Shown here: piece by piece, positions 16,417-24,895 of the stretch | Layout of the letters: each line of letters begins with the position of its first letter | Numbering within the stretch: position 1 is the stretch's first letter | Origin: Bacillus velezensis | Lineage (GTDB): Bacteria; Bacillota; Bacilli; Bacillales; Bacillaceae | NCBI RefSeq assembly: GCF_001461825.1 | Contig: NZ_LLZC01000012.1 | Span: forward strand, 1-64,000 | Length of the DNA: 64,000 bases | Direction of reading: 5' to 3' | Notes under the pieces: generated by a model | Seen by the model: the letters and a program-made list of their open reading frames with translations, nothing else | Told to the model about the DNA's origin: nothing | The model's database searches: none | Made by a program: the position numbers and the translations under genes

Positions 16417-17754
16417 TTAGGATTCCGCCGCTTTTACATCCTCCTCAACGGGATGTTTGCGGAAATAATAAAGCAGCACATAAATGACTGCGGCTGCCAA
16501 AATGGCGTAAACGACCGTAAACAGGATGAACAGCAAACCGATTGAACCGGTTGTCGTGACGACATCAGACGTTTTCAGGAGATGGTAAATCACCCATGGC
16601 TGCCGTCCCGTACAAGCGAATATCCACCCGAATTCAATTCCGATCAGACTAAGCGGTCCTGCGGTTAAAAATAAAATCAAAAGCCAAGTCGGAAAGCTGT
16701 CTTTCTTTAAAATTTTTCTCCAGACGATGCCGACGATTGAGTACAAAATGAGCAGCATCCCGATGCCGACCATTCCGTTAAAAAGTGTATGGATGAATAA
16801 AGGCGGCCACTCGTCTTTCGGAAACGCGTTCAATCCTTTGACGACGGTATCAAAGCTGTTTGCAGCCAAAAAGCTTAAAGCCCAGGGTACTTCTATCGCC
16901 CATTTTACTTTTTCTTCTTTTGCGTCAGTAAAACCCCCGATCGCAAGCGGAGCGTGTGATCTAGTTTCAAACAGCCCTTCTGCGCCCGCAAGCTTCTCAG
17001 GCTGGTATTCGTAAAGAAGCTGGGCTGACTCGTGACCGTTTAAAGAGGCAAGAATGGAAAAGATTCCGCCGATCGTTAAGGCGAGCAGCAGCGCTTTTCG
17101 GTGAAAGCGGTATACCTGCTCCTGTTTTCTCGTTCTCAGCATTTTATAAGCCGCAACTGACGCAACGATAAATGCACCGGTCATGAAAGCCGTCAGTACG
17201 ACATGGCCCGCGGTGGTGAAAAAGCTTGGATTAAAAAACGCTGCCCAAGGTTCGACGTCAGTGATTTTGCCGTTTAAAATTTTAAAGCCGGCCGGCGTTC
17301 CTTCAAATGCGTGAACATTTGTGATTAAGACGGCGGATGCCGCGGCGCCGATCAAAACGAAAATAACGGCAATGATGCGCATCGCCGGAGTCAGCCGGTC
17401 AGCGGCGTAGACATAAATGGACATAAACAGCGCTTCGATAAAGAAAGCATAAATTTCAATCTGAAACGGGAGTGACATCACCCTGCCGATGACTTCCATG
17501 AATCCGGGCCACAAAAGGGCAAGCTGTGTACCCGCGATCGTTCCGGTCGGTATCGCCACGCCGAGCAGAACAGCCTGCGCCTTCGTCCACCTTTTCGCCA
17601 TAATGGCATAATGCGGATCTTTTGTTTTCTGATAAATCAATTCAGCCATTAAAATCATCAGAGGCAAGCCGACACCAAGCGTCGCAAAAATAATATGAAA
17701 GCCCATGGTTGTCCCGAACAGGCTTCTGGCTAACACTAAATCATCCACGATCAT
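16417..17754 (-). CDS. ythA: Cytochrome bd-type quinol oxidase subunit I
   Basis: CydA-like subunit, 445 residues, which oxidises menaquinol and reduces oxygen in the membrane. Diagnostic segments are visible: the haem-ligand His region near the N terminus (SLFGTTMGFHIIFATLGVG, His about 20), the second ligand region with SFLAANSFDTVVKGLNAFP, and GRQPWVIYHLLKTSDVVT near the C terminus. The Q-loop is of the short type. The men operon upstream supplies menaquinone, its likely electron donor. About 190 bases separate it from the divergent ytiA. I could not assign a specific regulator site to its promoter. Confidence 0.92.
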   Translation of the reverse strand: MIVDDLVLARSLFGTTMGFHIIFATLGVGLPLMILMAELIYQKTKDPHYAIMAKRWTKAQAVLLGVAIPTGTIAGTQLALLWPGFMEVIGRVMSLPFQIEIYAFFIEALFMSIYVYAADRLTPAMRIIAVIFVLIGAAASAVLITNVHAFEGTPAGFKILNGKITDVEPWAAFFNPSFFTTAGHVVLTAFMTGAFIVASVAAYKMLRTRKQEQVYRFHRKALLLALTIGGIFSILASLNGHESAQLLYEYQPEKLAGAEGLFETRSHAPLAIGGFTDAKEEKVKWAIEVPWALSFLAANSFDTVVKGLNAFPKDEWPPLFIHTLFNGMVGIGMLLILYSIVGIVWRKILKKDSFPTWLLILFLTAGPLSLIGIEFGWIFACTGRQPWVIYHLLKTSDVVTTTGSIGLLFILFTVVYAILAAAVIYVLLYYFRKHPVEEDVKAAES

Positions 17755-17907
17755 AAACCGCCTTTCTAAATTACCGTTTTATGTAATGTGGTTATATTAT
17801 TTGCTGAAGCGATTAGATTATTCTTCTGATTCCATATATGTGCAGGGTTTAGAAACCAAGGGATCAGGGCATATATGATTGACAAGCGGTTATTTAAGGT
17901 TTAAAAT

Positions 17908-17928
17908 AAAACGTAATTATTACGATTT
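17908..17928 (+). promoter_or_regulatory. Zur box of ytiA
   Basis: The 21 bases match the Bacillus Zur consensus AAATCGTAATNATTACGATTT at all but one fixed position (A for T at base 4). It lies 17 bases before the ytiA start. Zinc-loaded Zur should repress ytiA. Confidence 0.92.
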
Positions 17929-17945
17929 GAGAAAGGGAGATCAGC

Positions 17946-18194
17946 ATGAAAAAAGATATTCATCCGGATAACCATCAGGTGATTTTTCAAGATGTGAACA
18001 GCGGCTACCGCTTTTTAAGCCATTCTACGAAAACGTCAGAGGAAACGGCAGAGTGGGAAGACGGAAAAACATACCCGCTGATTAAAGTAGAAGTCAGCTC
18101 AGATACGCATCCGTTTTATACAGGCCGCCAAAAATTCAACGAAAAAGGCGGGAGAGTCGAACAGTTCAACAAAAAATACAATATGGGGAAATAA
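17946..18194 (+). CDS. ytiA: Zinc-independent ribosomal protein L31 paralogue
   Basis: Type-B L31 (RpmEB/RpmE2), 82 residues. It replaces the zinc-containing L31 (RpmE) on ribosomes in zinc shortage and so frees zinc. The sequence has no cysteine at all, so it cannot form the CxxC zinc site of RpmE. The L31 pattern is present ([19 protein letters not shown]). A near-perfect Zur box directly upstream explains induction under zinc limitation. The ATG follows AAAGGGAG. The stop codon is inside the terminator stem. Confidence 0.96.
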   Translation: MKKDIHPDNHQVIFQDVNSGYRFLSHSTKTSEETAEWEDGKTYPLIKVEVSSDTHPFYTGRQKFNEKGGRVEQFNKKYNMGK

Positions 18195-18223
18195 GACAAG
18201 CCCAATGGGGTTTGTCTTATTTA
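18191..18223 (+). terminator. Terminator of ytiA
   Basis: ATAAGACAA/TTGTCTTAT arms with an inner CCC/GGG pair, followed by TTTATT. Confidence 0.8.
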
Positions 18224-18311
18224 TTGAGCACTTTGTCATCTCGTGCGGGGAGTGACGAAATGCCCCGCCTTATGTTATATTGTGAATAAAAAGCAGAAAG
18301 GAAACACCAAG

Positions 18312-18881
18312 ATGAGTCTTCTAAACGATATCATGCAATTTAATGAGCAGTTCACTAAAAACAAAGATTATGAAAAATACCAAACATCTAAATTCCCGGA
18401 TAAAAAGATGGCGATTTTGTCCTGTATGGACACGCGTCTTGTAGAATTGCTTCCGCATGCGATGAACATGCGAAACGGCGATGTGAAAATTATTAAAAGT
18501 GCCGGCGCGCTTGTCGCCCACCCGTTCGGAAGTATCATGCGCAGCCTTTTAGTGGCCGTATACGAATTAAACGCCGATGAAGTCTGCGTTATCGGCCACC
18601 ATGATTGCGGCATGAGCAAAATCAACAGCGAGGATATGCTTGATAAAATTATCGACCGCGGTATTCCGAAAGAGCGGATTGACATGCTGAAGCACTCAGG
18701 AGTTGATCTTGATCAATGGCTGAAAAGCTTTGATTCAGTAGAAGCGAGTGTTACAGACAGCGTAAACGTCATTAAACACCATCCGCTATTCCCTGACAAT
18801 GTGCCGGTGCACGGTCTGGTGATTGATCCTGAAACCGGTAAACTTGATCTGGTGATCGACGGCTACCAGCATATGGACTAA
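18312..18881 (+). CDS. ytiB: Beta-class carbonic anhydrase
   Basis: Interconverts CO2 and bicarbonate. 189 residues. Zinc-site residues of beta-carbonic anhydrases are visible: SCMDTR (Cys38, Asp40, Arg42) and GHHDCGM (His96/97, Cys99). The ATG at 18312 is chosen because AAAGGAAACACC precedes it and the family protein starts MSLLND; the longer in-frame start at 18243 lacks a ribosome site. It is downstream of Zur-controlled ytiA, but the intervening terminator suggests its own promoter. It converges on ytjA with a 4-base overlap. Confidence 0.93.
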   Translation: MSLLNDIMQFNEQFTKNKDYEKYQTSKFPDKKMAILSCMDTRLVELLPHAMNMRNGDVKIIKSAGALVAHPFGSIMRSLLVAVYELNADEVCVIGHHDCGMSKINSEDMLDKIIDRGIPKERIDMLKHSGVDLDQWLKSFDSVEASVTDSVNVIKHHPLFPDNVPVHGLVIDPETGKLDLVIDGYQHMD

Positions 18882-19105
18882 TGTTTTTGTTTTTTGTCCG
18901 GTACGGGATCAACACCGCCCGGATGAAAAGGGTGGCACTTTAAAATCCGTTTCAGTGTCAGCCATCCGCCTTTTAATGCGCCGTGAGTCTTGACGGCTTC
19001 GATTCCGTACTGCGAACACGTCGGATAAAAGCGGCATGACGGCGGCGTCAGCGGAGAGATGAACTTCTGGTATCCGCGGATGAACGCAATCATTATGGTT
19101 TTCAT
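18878..19105 (-). CDS. ytjA: Membrane protein insertion efficiency factor (YidD family)
   Basis: A 75-residue member of the YidD family, which helps insertion of membrane proteins with the YidC insertase. Family features are present: an amphipathic basic N terminus ([19 protein letters not shown]), the paired cysteines [11 protein letters not shown], and the conserved [14 protein letters not shown]. The ATG at 19105 fits AAAGGTGG better than the TTG one codon upstream. In many bacteria yidD sits with rnpA and yidC; here, as in B. subtilis, it is alone. Confidence 0.93.
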   Translation of the reverse strand: MKTIMIAFIRGYQKFISPLTPPSCRFYPTCSQYGIEAVKTHGALKGGWLTLKRILKCHPFHPGGVDPVPDKKQKH

Positions 19106-19187
19106 CAAAAAACCACCTTTCTGATGCTAGTATAGAAAAAAAATTTCAGATTGAAAAGCTTCCGCCACAATTCTTATCGGAAAACTG

Positions 19188-19196
19188 TGTTATAAT
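19188..19196 (+). promoter_or_regulatory. Extended -10 promoter of luxS
   Basis: TGTTATAAT fits an extended -10 (TGNTATAAT), 33 bases before the luxS ATG. No good -35 is visible, which is acceptable for this promoter type. Confidence 0.6.
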
Positions 19197-19228
19197 GGAT
19201 GCATATTCTGAAAAAAGGGAGTGCCATT

Positions 19229-19702
19229 ATGCCTTCAGTAGAAAGTTTTGAGCTTGACCATAATGCGGTTGTGGCTCCGTATGTAAGACATTGCGGAGTG
19301 CATAAAGTCGGAACAGACGGCGTCGTGAATAAGTTTGACATTCGCTTCTGCCAGCCGAACAAACAGGCGATGAAGCCGGATACGATTCATACGCTTGAGC
19401 ACTTGCTTGCGTTTACGATTCGCACACATTCTGAGAAATACGATCACTTCGACATCATAGATATCTCACCGATGGGCTGCCAGACAGGCTATTATCTTGT
19501 TGTCAGCGGCGAGCCGACAGCGGAAGAAATTGTAGACCTGCTTGACGCTACGCTGAAAGAAGCCATCGATATTACGGAGATTCCGGCGGCCAACGAAAAA
19601 CAGTGCGGCCAGGCGAAACTTCATGATTTAGAAGGCGCGAAACGCCTGATGCGTTTCTGGCTGTCACAGGATAAAGAAGATTTGCTGAAAGTGTTCGGAT
19701 AA
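19229..19702 (+). CDS. luxS: S-ribosylhomocysteine lyase
   Basis: Cleaves S-ribosylhomocysteine to homocysteine and DPD, the AI-2 precursor, in the activated methyl cycle. 157 residues, the standard length. The metal and active-site residues are visible: His54 and His58 in HTLEHLL, catalytic Cys84 in [10 protein letters not shown], and Cys126 in NEKQCGQ. The ATG at 19229 is preceded by AAAGGGAGTGCC. It is a single-gene unit with its own promoter and a strong terminator. Functionally it follows on from metK in this window, which makes the SAM that the cycle recycles. Confidence 0.98.
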   Translation: MPSVESFELDHNAVVAPYVRHCGVHKVGTDGVVNKFDIRFCQPNKQAMKPDTIHTLEHLLAFTIRTHSEKYDHFDIIDISPMGCQTGYYLVVSGEPTAEEIVDLLDATLKEAIDITEIPAANEKQCGQAKLHDLEGAKRLMRFWLSQDKEDLLKVFG

Positions 19703-19709
19703 AAAACAG

Positions 19710-19742
19710 GCCTTTTTGCTGACATGCAAAAAGGCTTTTTTA
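19710..19742 (+). terminator. Terminator of luxS
   Basis: GCCTTTTTGC (19710-19719) and GCAAAAAGGC (19726-19735) form a perfect 10-bp stem, followed by a T-run. Confidence 0.92.
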
Positions 19743-19816
19743 CATATTTCTAAAAAATGTCACACCTTGTGTGTAAGCGTTTGCTAAAATAGAAGCAAAC
19801 ATAAAGGAGTGATGGG

Positions 19817-20260
19817 ATGAAACGGGCTGTATTGGCAGGTATGTGCGGTATGGTATTTCTATTATCTTCCTGCGGGGGTAATTCGGACAAAACCTCCGCG
19901 GATGAGGAGCCTAAAGCGCTTGAGGTCAAGCTTACAGGACCGGAAACGGCAGCACCGCATGAAAAAGCGGAATACAAGGCGGAGGTTTTTTACGGCGGCA
20001 AGCGTGTCACGGATGCGGATGAAGTCATGTTTGAAGTATGGAAAGAAGGAAAAAAAGGCAGCAGCAAAACAAGCAAGGCCAAGGAGGAAAAAGGGGCGTA
20101 TCACCTGCGGACTGAATTTGATGAAGAGGGTGTCTATACCGTTCAATCCCACGTAACGGCAAAACAGCAGCATAATATGCCGACTGTAAAAGTGCGTGTC
20201 GGGGATGCTGAAGCTGCCGATGATTCCTCCGGCCATAAGGAACAGACGCATCATCATTAA
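19817..20260 (+). CDS. ytkA: YtkA-like lipoprotein
   Basis: A 147-residue predicted lipoprotein with an N-terminal signal and lipobox LLSSC. The body (LEVKLTGPETAAPHEKAEY, FEVWKEGKKG, FDEEGVYTVQSHVTA) is a YtkA/FixH-like beta-sandwich domain. The tail is rich in His (GHKEQTHHH), which could bind metal ions; that is inference. The ATG follows AAAGGAGTGATGGG. Its last codons overlap by a few bases the end of the small minus-strand gene ytzI. Role unknown. Confidence 0.88.
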   Translation: MKRAVLAGMCGMVFLLSSCGGNSDKTSADEEPKALEVKLTGPETAAPHEKAEYKAEVFYGGKRVTDADEVMFEVWKEGKKGSSKTSKAKEEKGAYHLRTEFDEEGVYTVQSHVTAKQQHNMPTVKVRVGDAEAADDSSGHKEQTHHH

Positions 20261-20406
20261 GGATTTTTTTTATCCGTCAAGCCTTTTGATGCGTCCTCCG
20301 GCGGGTCAATCGTATGTTTTACATTATAAGCTCTTACAGTCGACCAGATGGATAAAAGCAGCACGGCGAGCACGATAAGAAAGCCGAAGCTCAGAAGAAG
20401 CAGCAT
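20257..20406 (-). CDS. ytzI: Small membrane protein, YtzI type
   Basis: A 49-residue single-pass membrane protein. An N-terminal hydrophobic helix (LLLLSFGFLIVLAVLLLSIW) is followed by a short charged tail (VKHTIDPPEDASKG). A strong ribosome site, AAAAAGGAGGGATTTC, sits directly before the ATG, which makes it a real gene despite its size. Position between ytkA and dps matches ytzI of B. subtilis; the symbol rests on that synteny. Function unknown. Confidence 0.75.
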   Translation of the reverse strand: MLLLLSFGFLIVLAVLLLSIWSTVRAYNVKHTIDPPEDASKGLTDKKNP

Positions 20407-20473
20407 GAAATCCCTCCTTTTTAACAAATCATAACATATTTTCCATCCGTAAAATCAAGGGCTAAAAATTTAT

Positions 20474-20499
20474 GTTTTAACACACGATATATAGGGTAT
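20474..20499 (+). promoter_or_regulatory. Sigma-B promoter of dps
   Basis: GTTTTA (20474-20479), a 14-base spacer and GGGTAT (20494-20499) match the general-stress sigma-B consensus. It lies 32 bases before the dps ATG. B. subtilis dps is a known sigma-B gene. Confidence 0.87.
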
Positions 20500-20530
20500 A
20501 TCAATAGTAAACCAAAGGAGGAAGATAGGC

Positions 20531-20968
20531 ATGTCAGAAAAACTATTGGATGCAGTCAATAAGCAAGTTGCAAACTGGACGGTCATGTATGTGAAATTAC
20601 ATAACTATCATTGGTACGTCAAAGGGAAGGACTTTTTCACATTGCATGAAAAGTTCGAGGAGCTGTATAACGAAACGGCTACATATATTGATGATCTGGC
20701 AGAACGTCTGCTGGCATTAAACGGCAAGCCGATCGGCACAATGACGGAATCATTGAAGACAGCGTCTGTAAAAGAAGCGGAAGGCAATGAGAGCGCAGAA
20801 CAAATGGTACAGAACATTTATGATGATTTCACTGTCATTGCGGAAGAGCTGAAAAGCGGCATGGACCTCGCAGATGAGGTAGGAGACGAAACGACCGGTG
20901 ATATGCTGCTTGCCATTCACCAGAATATCGAGAAACATAACTGGATGCTGAAAGCGTATTTAGGATAA
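20531..20968 (+). CDS. dps: Dps-family iron-storage and stress protein
   Basis: A 145-residue ferritin-like protein that forms a dodecamer, oxidises and stores iron, and protects the cell in general stress. The ferroxidase residues that lie at subunit interfaces are in [20 protein letters not shown] and [20 protein letters not shown]. The ATG follows AAAGGAGGAAGATAGGC. The sigma-B promoter upstream and a terminator downstream make it a single-gene general-stress unit. Confidence 0.97.
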   Translation: MSEKLLDAVNKQVANWTVMYVKLHNYHWYVKGKDFFTLHEKFEELYNETATYIDDLAERLLALNGKPIGTMTESLKTASVKEAEGNESAEQMVQNIYDDFTVIAEELKSGMDLADEVGDETTGDMLLAIHQNIEKHNWMLKAYLG

Positions 20969-20978
20969 TCAACAAGGG

Positions 20979-21012
20979 AAGACCGGGGCTATAAAGCACT
21001 CGGTCTTTTATT
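20979..21012 (+). terminator. Terminator of dps
   Basis: AAGACCG (20979-20985) pairs with CGGTCTT (21001-21007), followed by TTTATTT. Confidence 0.8.
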
Positions 21013-21107
21013 TGGCTGCCGAAGAGAGGTGTTGTCCATTTTTCTGAAAAATCCAGTCCGTTCCATTCACTTTTCATAGAATAATGTAAGGCCGTTTCTG
21101 TGAAAGG

Positions 21108-21524
21108 ATGTTGGATCAAGTGGGCAAAGACTTTGGCATCTTTTCGTTTTTTGCAGTGATCGTGTCGGCAGCGGGGTTTTTCTTCGGAGGTTTTCAGTAT
21201 TCGTTTCTGATTTTGCTATCGGTCATGGCGATTGAGTTTATCAGTACAAGCTTAAAAGAATCTCTTTTGCAGCAGCTGAGCGCAAGAAAGCTTTTTGCGC
21301 GGCTGGTCAAAAAAATCGTGACCCTGGCATTAGTCTCAGTTTGCCATTTTTTTGACCAGCTGCTTCATACCGAAGGCGCCATCCGTAATTTGGCTATCAT
21401 GTTTTATATCTTATACGAATCGGTTCAGATCGTGATTACGGCAAGCTCGCTGGGCATACCGGTTCCGCAGGTGCTCGTCGACCTATTGGATACCCTGAAA
21501 AATAAATTCAAGCGCAAACCGTAA
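21108..21524 (+). CDS. ytkC: Holin-like membrane protein YtkC
   Basis: A 138-residue membrane protein with about four hydrophobic segments and a basic C terminus (LKNKFKRKP). It resembles the phage-holin-4 / toxin-secretion holin family, which in phages makes pores for endolysin release. No lysin or phage gene is nearby, so a chromosomal, domesticated role is more likely. The start is uncertain: ATG 21108 sits almost on the ribosome site GAAAGG, and GTG 21120 would be better spaced. Confidence 0.75.
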   Translation: MLDQVGKDFGIFSFFAVIVSAAGFFFGGFQYSFLILLSVMAIEFISTSLKESLLQQLSARKLFARLVKKIVTLALVSVCHFFDQLLHTEGAIRNLAIMFYILYESVQIVITASSLGIPVPQVLVDLLDTLKNKFKRKP

Positions 21525-21656
21525 CATTTGCTTCAAAGGAGGCTATACTAGCGGGTATGATGGTTTTCCTCTGAATTTTTGATAAAGGGCTTCCGAACAA
21601 ACGCAACTGTGGTATGATGTATGGAAGATATGAAGGAACGGATTAGAGGGATAAAC

Positions 21657-22136
21657 ATGTACGAGTTTAAAGACTATTATCAGAACACTGTTCAGCTCTC
21701 CTTTGAACACCAGCCTTTTTCAGACAGCCCGAAGCACGTATGGGTCATATGCCGATATGGAGATAAGTGGCTTTTGACCGAGCATGAAGACCGGGGGTTT
21801 GAATTTCCGGGCGGAAAAGTGGAGCCGATGGAATGTGCGGAGGAAGCGGCCCTGCGCGAGGTGAAAGAAGAAACCGGCGCCGCGGTAAGACATCTGAAGT
21901 ACGTCGGACAGTATAAAGTTCTCGGCAGGGAAAAGGTAATCGTGAAGAATATTTATTTTGCCGATATTGAAAAGCTTGAAAAACAGGCTGACTATTTTGA
22001 AACAAAGGGGCCGGTGCTGTTCAGCGAACTGCCGGAGAATCTCCCCCGAAATAAAAAATTCAGTTTCATTATGAAAGATTCGGTGCTTCCGATCAGTCTG
22101 AAAAAGCTGAAAGAGGACGGCGTATTTCAATCATAA
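21657..22136 (+). CDS. ytkD: Nudix nucleoside triphosphatase YtkD
   Basis: A 159-residue Nudix hydrolase. The Nudix box is complete (GGKVEPMECAEEAA then LREVKEETGA). The B. subtilis homologue acts on 8-oxo-dGTP and other nucleoside triphosphates and helps protect against oxidative mutagenesis (established knowledge). The ATG at 21657 is preferred over the in-frame ATG at 21621, because it gives the family N terminus MYEFKDYYQ. It sits near dps, another oxidative-stress gene, but as a separate unit. Confidence 0.92.
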   Translation: MYEFKDYYQNTVQLSFEHQPFSDSPKHVWVICRYGDKWLLTEHEDRGFEFPGGKVEPMECAEEAALREVKEETGAAVRHLKYVGQYKVLGREKVIVKNIYFADIEKLEKQADYFETKGPVLFSELPENLPRNKKFSFIMKDSVLPISLKKLKEDGVFQS

Positions 22137-22141
22137 AAACG

Positions 22142-22172
22142 AAGACCCGGCGTTTACGCACGGGTCTTTTTT
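22142..22172. terminator. Bidirectional terminator, ytkD / ytlD
   Basis: AAGACCCG (22142-22149) pairs with CGGGTCTT (22161-22168), followed by a T-run. It lies between convergent genes. Confidence 0.87.
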
Positions 22173-22983
22173 ATATTTTTCCTTTCGTCCATTTTCTTTC
22201 TAACAGTTCGACTCCCTGATACATCAATGTCGCAAAAATCGCGATGATCAGAAGGCTTAAGAACACAAGAGTGAAATTGAAGACCTGGAATCCGTAAATG
22301 ATCATGTAGCCCAGACCTTTTTCGGAAACGAGAAACTCGCCGACGATGACACCGACCCAGGATAAACCGACGTTCACTTTAAGCGCGGAAATAATCGCGG
22401 GGGCGCACGCCGGCAAAATGACTTCTTTAAACATGATGCTTCTTTTCGCTCCGAAGGTTTTCATGACCTTAATATAGTTTTCATCCACTTCCTGAAAAGC
22501 CGTAAAGACGACGATTGTCGTGATAATGACACTGATGACTGCTCCCATGGCGACAATGCTTGTGAAATTCGGTCCGAGAGCCACGATGAGAATCGGTCCG
22601 AGTGCGACCTTCGGCATCGCGTTTAAAATGACGAGGTACGGGTCTAAAACCCGGGCGAGCCTGTTTGACCACCATAACAGAGCGGCGAGGCATGTGCCGA
22701 GAAGCGTGCCGAGCAAAAAGCCGAGAACGGTTTCTCCTAAGGTTACGCCGATGTGCGCCGCAAGGGATCCGTCCGCAATCTTTTCAACTAAAAGCCTGCA
22801 AACGGCGGAGGGTGAGCTGAAGATTAACGGATCGATCCAGCCCGCCCTGCTCGATATTTCCCATCCGGCAAAAAATACGATGAAAATGGCGGCCTGATAC
22901 GCACGGATCCGGAGCTTTTCTTTTTGGTGTCTTTTCTTAAACTGCTGATGAAGCTGTTCAATCGTGCCGCTGCTGTTTTTCAA
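22171..22983 (-). CDS. ytlD: ABC importer permease YtlD (SsuC/TauC type)
   Basis: Inner-membrane permease, 270 residues with about six hydrophobic segments. It has the binding-protein-dependent EAA-like loop ([20 protein letters not shown]). It belongs to the nitrate/sulfonate/taurine/thiamine-precursor permease family. The start is TTG 22983 after GGAAGGAGCTGAATTCCC, inside the end of ytlC. Last gene of ytlA-ytlC-ytlD. The substrate cannot be told from sequence. Confidence 0.9.
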   Translation of the reverse strand: MKNSSGTIEQLHQQFKKRHQKEKLRIRAYQAAIFIVFFAGWEISSRAGWIDPLIFSSPSAVCRLLVEKIADGSLAAHIGVTLGETVLGFLLGTLLGTCLAALLWWSNRLARVLDPYLVILNAMPKVALGPILIVALGPNFTSIVAMGAVISVIITTIVVFTAFQEVDENYIKVMKTFGAKRSIMFKEVILPACAPAIISALKVNVGLSWVGVIVGEFLVSEKGLGYMIIYGFQVFNFTLVFLSLLIIAIFATLMYQGVELLERKWTKGKI

Positions 22984-23740
22984 GGGAATTCAGCTCCTTC
23001 CATATGGTTTGAAACAGCGGCTGAAAGGCCGGATCCTGACGCGCGTCAAACGGATCTAAAGCCGCGAGCTCCTTAGGCACGGTGAATATTTGGTGGATGG
23101 TGCCCGGCTGATTCGAAAATAAATAGATCGTATCGCTCATGGCGATGGCTTCACCGATATCGTGGGTGACGAGCACGGCGGTTTTTTGAAAATCCTTTAA
23201 TGTTCTGAAGACAAGGTTTTCTAAAGAAAGCTTCGTTTGAAAGTCCAGCGCGGAAAACGGTTCATCAAGGAGCAGCAGGCCCGGGTCCGGCGCAAGAGTT
23301 CTGGCAAGTGCCGCCCGCTGCCGCATCCCGCCTGACAGCTCTTTCGGGTATTTCTTTTCAACGCCGATTAATCCGAGCTTAGGCAGAAGGCTGAGAACTT
23401 CAGCTCTTTTTTCTTCTGTTAATGTTTTTGAAATGTGTAAACCGAGCAGCACGTTTTCCTCAATTGATTTCCAAGGAAATAAATAATCCTGCTGAAGCAT
23501 ATAACCGATTTGGTGTTCTTTATGGTTCGGCACGCTTCCTTCAATCAGCACCCGGCCTTGCGCAGGGGTGATAAGGCCGGCCAGAATGGACAGGAGTGTG
23601 GTTTTTCCGCATCCGCTCGGCCCGAGAAAGGAGATGAAATCCCCTTTTTCAATCTGAAAATGTATATCTTTCACGGCGGTTGTCTTTTCTTTCAGCGAGA
23701 AATAAGTATGTGTTACATGATCGACATGTAAAAAAGACAT
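22958..23740 (-). CDS. ytlC: ABC importer ATP-binding protein YtlC
   Basis: ATPase of the ytl importer, 260 residues. Walker [10 protein letters not shown], signature LSGGMRQRA, Walker B LLLLDEP and the H-loop VTHDIGEA are intact. It is of the SsuB/TauB type. The ATG follows AGGAGGAAC. It begins 11 bases after ytlA ends, and overlaps ytlD by 26 bases. Confidence 0.92.
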   Translation of the reverse strand: MSFLHVDHVTHTYFSLKEKTTAVKDIHFQIEKGDFISFLGPSGCGKTTLLSILAGLITPAQGRVLIEGSVPNHKEHQIGYMLQQDYLFPWKSIEENVLLGLHISKTLTEEKRAEVLSLLPKLGLIGVEKKYPKELSGGMRQRAALARTLAPDPGLLLLDEPFSALDFQTKLSLENLVFRTLKDFQKTAVLVTHDIGEAIAMSDTIYLFSNQPGTIHQIFTVPKELAALDPFDARQDPAFQPLFQTIWKELNSLEKQQRHD

Positions 23741-23751
23741 TCATGTTCCTC

Positions 23752-24756
23752 CTATTGTTCTGAGGTGACTTTTTTGGCGATTTTTGTGTTGACGAGTTTG
23801 CTGTACGGAATGTGTTTCGGGAGCTCTCCGGCTTCATCCATAATAGATTGAAGCTGTTCCCATTCATCCTTTTGCAGAACTGGGTCTGCAGAGAATGACT
23901 TTTGTTTTTTATAGCGCTCTATTGATGTTTCGATAATGGCCGGATCTGTATCGGCAAATTCCTTCTGAATCGTTTTTGCGATGTCTTTGGCCGGATGGCT
24001 TTCCACCCATTGCTGGGCGCGATAGATGGCGCGGGTGAATTTTTCCGCCGTCTTTTCATTGCTTTTCAAATAACTTTCTTTTGCCATAAAGGTTGTGTAT
24101 GGCACTTGGCCGGAAGCTTCTCCGAAGGATGCGACGATATGGCCGATGCCTTCTTTTTCAAATTGGGATGCCGTCGGTTCAAACAGCTGCACATAATCAC
24201 CCGTTCCGGATGCGAATGCGTTGGAAATATTGGCGAAATCAATGTTTTGAACGAGGTTAATGTCTTTTTTCGGCTCTATGTGATTCTTTTTCAGGACGTA
24301 CTCACCGGCCATTTGAGGCATGCCGCCTTTTCGCTGGCCGAGAAATGTTTTTCCTTTTAAATCGCTCCATTTGAATGATTTCTCATCCTTCCGCGACACG
24401 AGAAATGTGCCGTCCGTCTGTGTCAGCTGCGCGAAGTTGATGACTGGATCTTTTGCTCCCTGCGCCTCCACGTAAATGGATGTTTCAGAACCGACCAGCG
24501 CGATATCAGACCCGTTTGACAAAAGCGATGTCATCGTTTTGTCTCCGCCCCATGTTGTTTGAAGTGACACTTGGAGCCCTTCTTTTTTAAAGAAACCTTT
24601 TGCTTCAGCGACATACATAGGCGTGTAGAAGATGGAGTGTGTGACTTCCGCCACCTTTACCTTCGTCAGACTTTCTTCCTGTCTGCAGGCCGGAAGAATG
24701 AGCAGGAAAAAGGCGCATATGACAAAAACGCAGCCCGTTTTGAGCCATTTGTTCAC
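23752..24756 (-). CDS. ytlA: ABC importer substrate-binding lipoprotein YtlA
   Basis: Substrate-binding lipoprotein, 334 residues, with signal peptide and lipobox LPAC. The SsuA/THI5-like pattern is present (HSIFYTPMYVAEAKGFFKKE, then LLSNGSDIALVGSETSIYV). Relatives bind aliphatic sulfonates, nitrate, taurine or thiamine pyrimidines. I see no sulfur- or thiamine-type leader RNA upstream, so the ligand stays open. It starts with GTG after AAGGAGG. First gene of the operon, divergent from ytmA. Confidence 0.9.
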   Translation of the reverse strand: MNKWLKTGCVFVICAFFLLILPACRQEESLTKVKVAEVTHSIFYTPMYVAEAKGFFKKEGLQVSLQTTWGGDKTMTSLLSNGSDIALVGSETSIYVEAQGAKDPVINFAQLTQTDGTFLVSRKDEKSFKWSDLKGKTFLGQRKGGMPQMAGEYVLKKNHIEPKKDINLVQNIDFANISNAFASGTGDYVQLFEPTASQFEKEGIGHIVASFGEASGQVPYTTFMAKESYLKSNEKTAEKFTRAIYRAQQWVESHPAKDIAKTIQKEFADTDPAIIETSIERYKKQKSFSADPVLQKDEWEQLQSIMDEAGELPKHIPYSKLVNTKIAKKVTSEQ

Positions 24757-24895
24757 GGTGTAACCTCCTTGTTTTAAGCGTTAAAATAACCTTTTCTGCT
24801 TTACATATCGTATGATGGGTATAAAAAATGTGTGAGTGCCCATATTCACGTTGGGAAAGAATAAAAAAACTGATGATATAAGGAGGCTCATTGTT

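Noticed and set aside
21108-21524. ytkC as a prophage remnant
   Set aside because: It is holin-like, but no lysin, phage structural gene, integrase or att repeat is nearby, and the gene sits at its usual chromosomal place.
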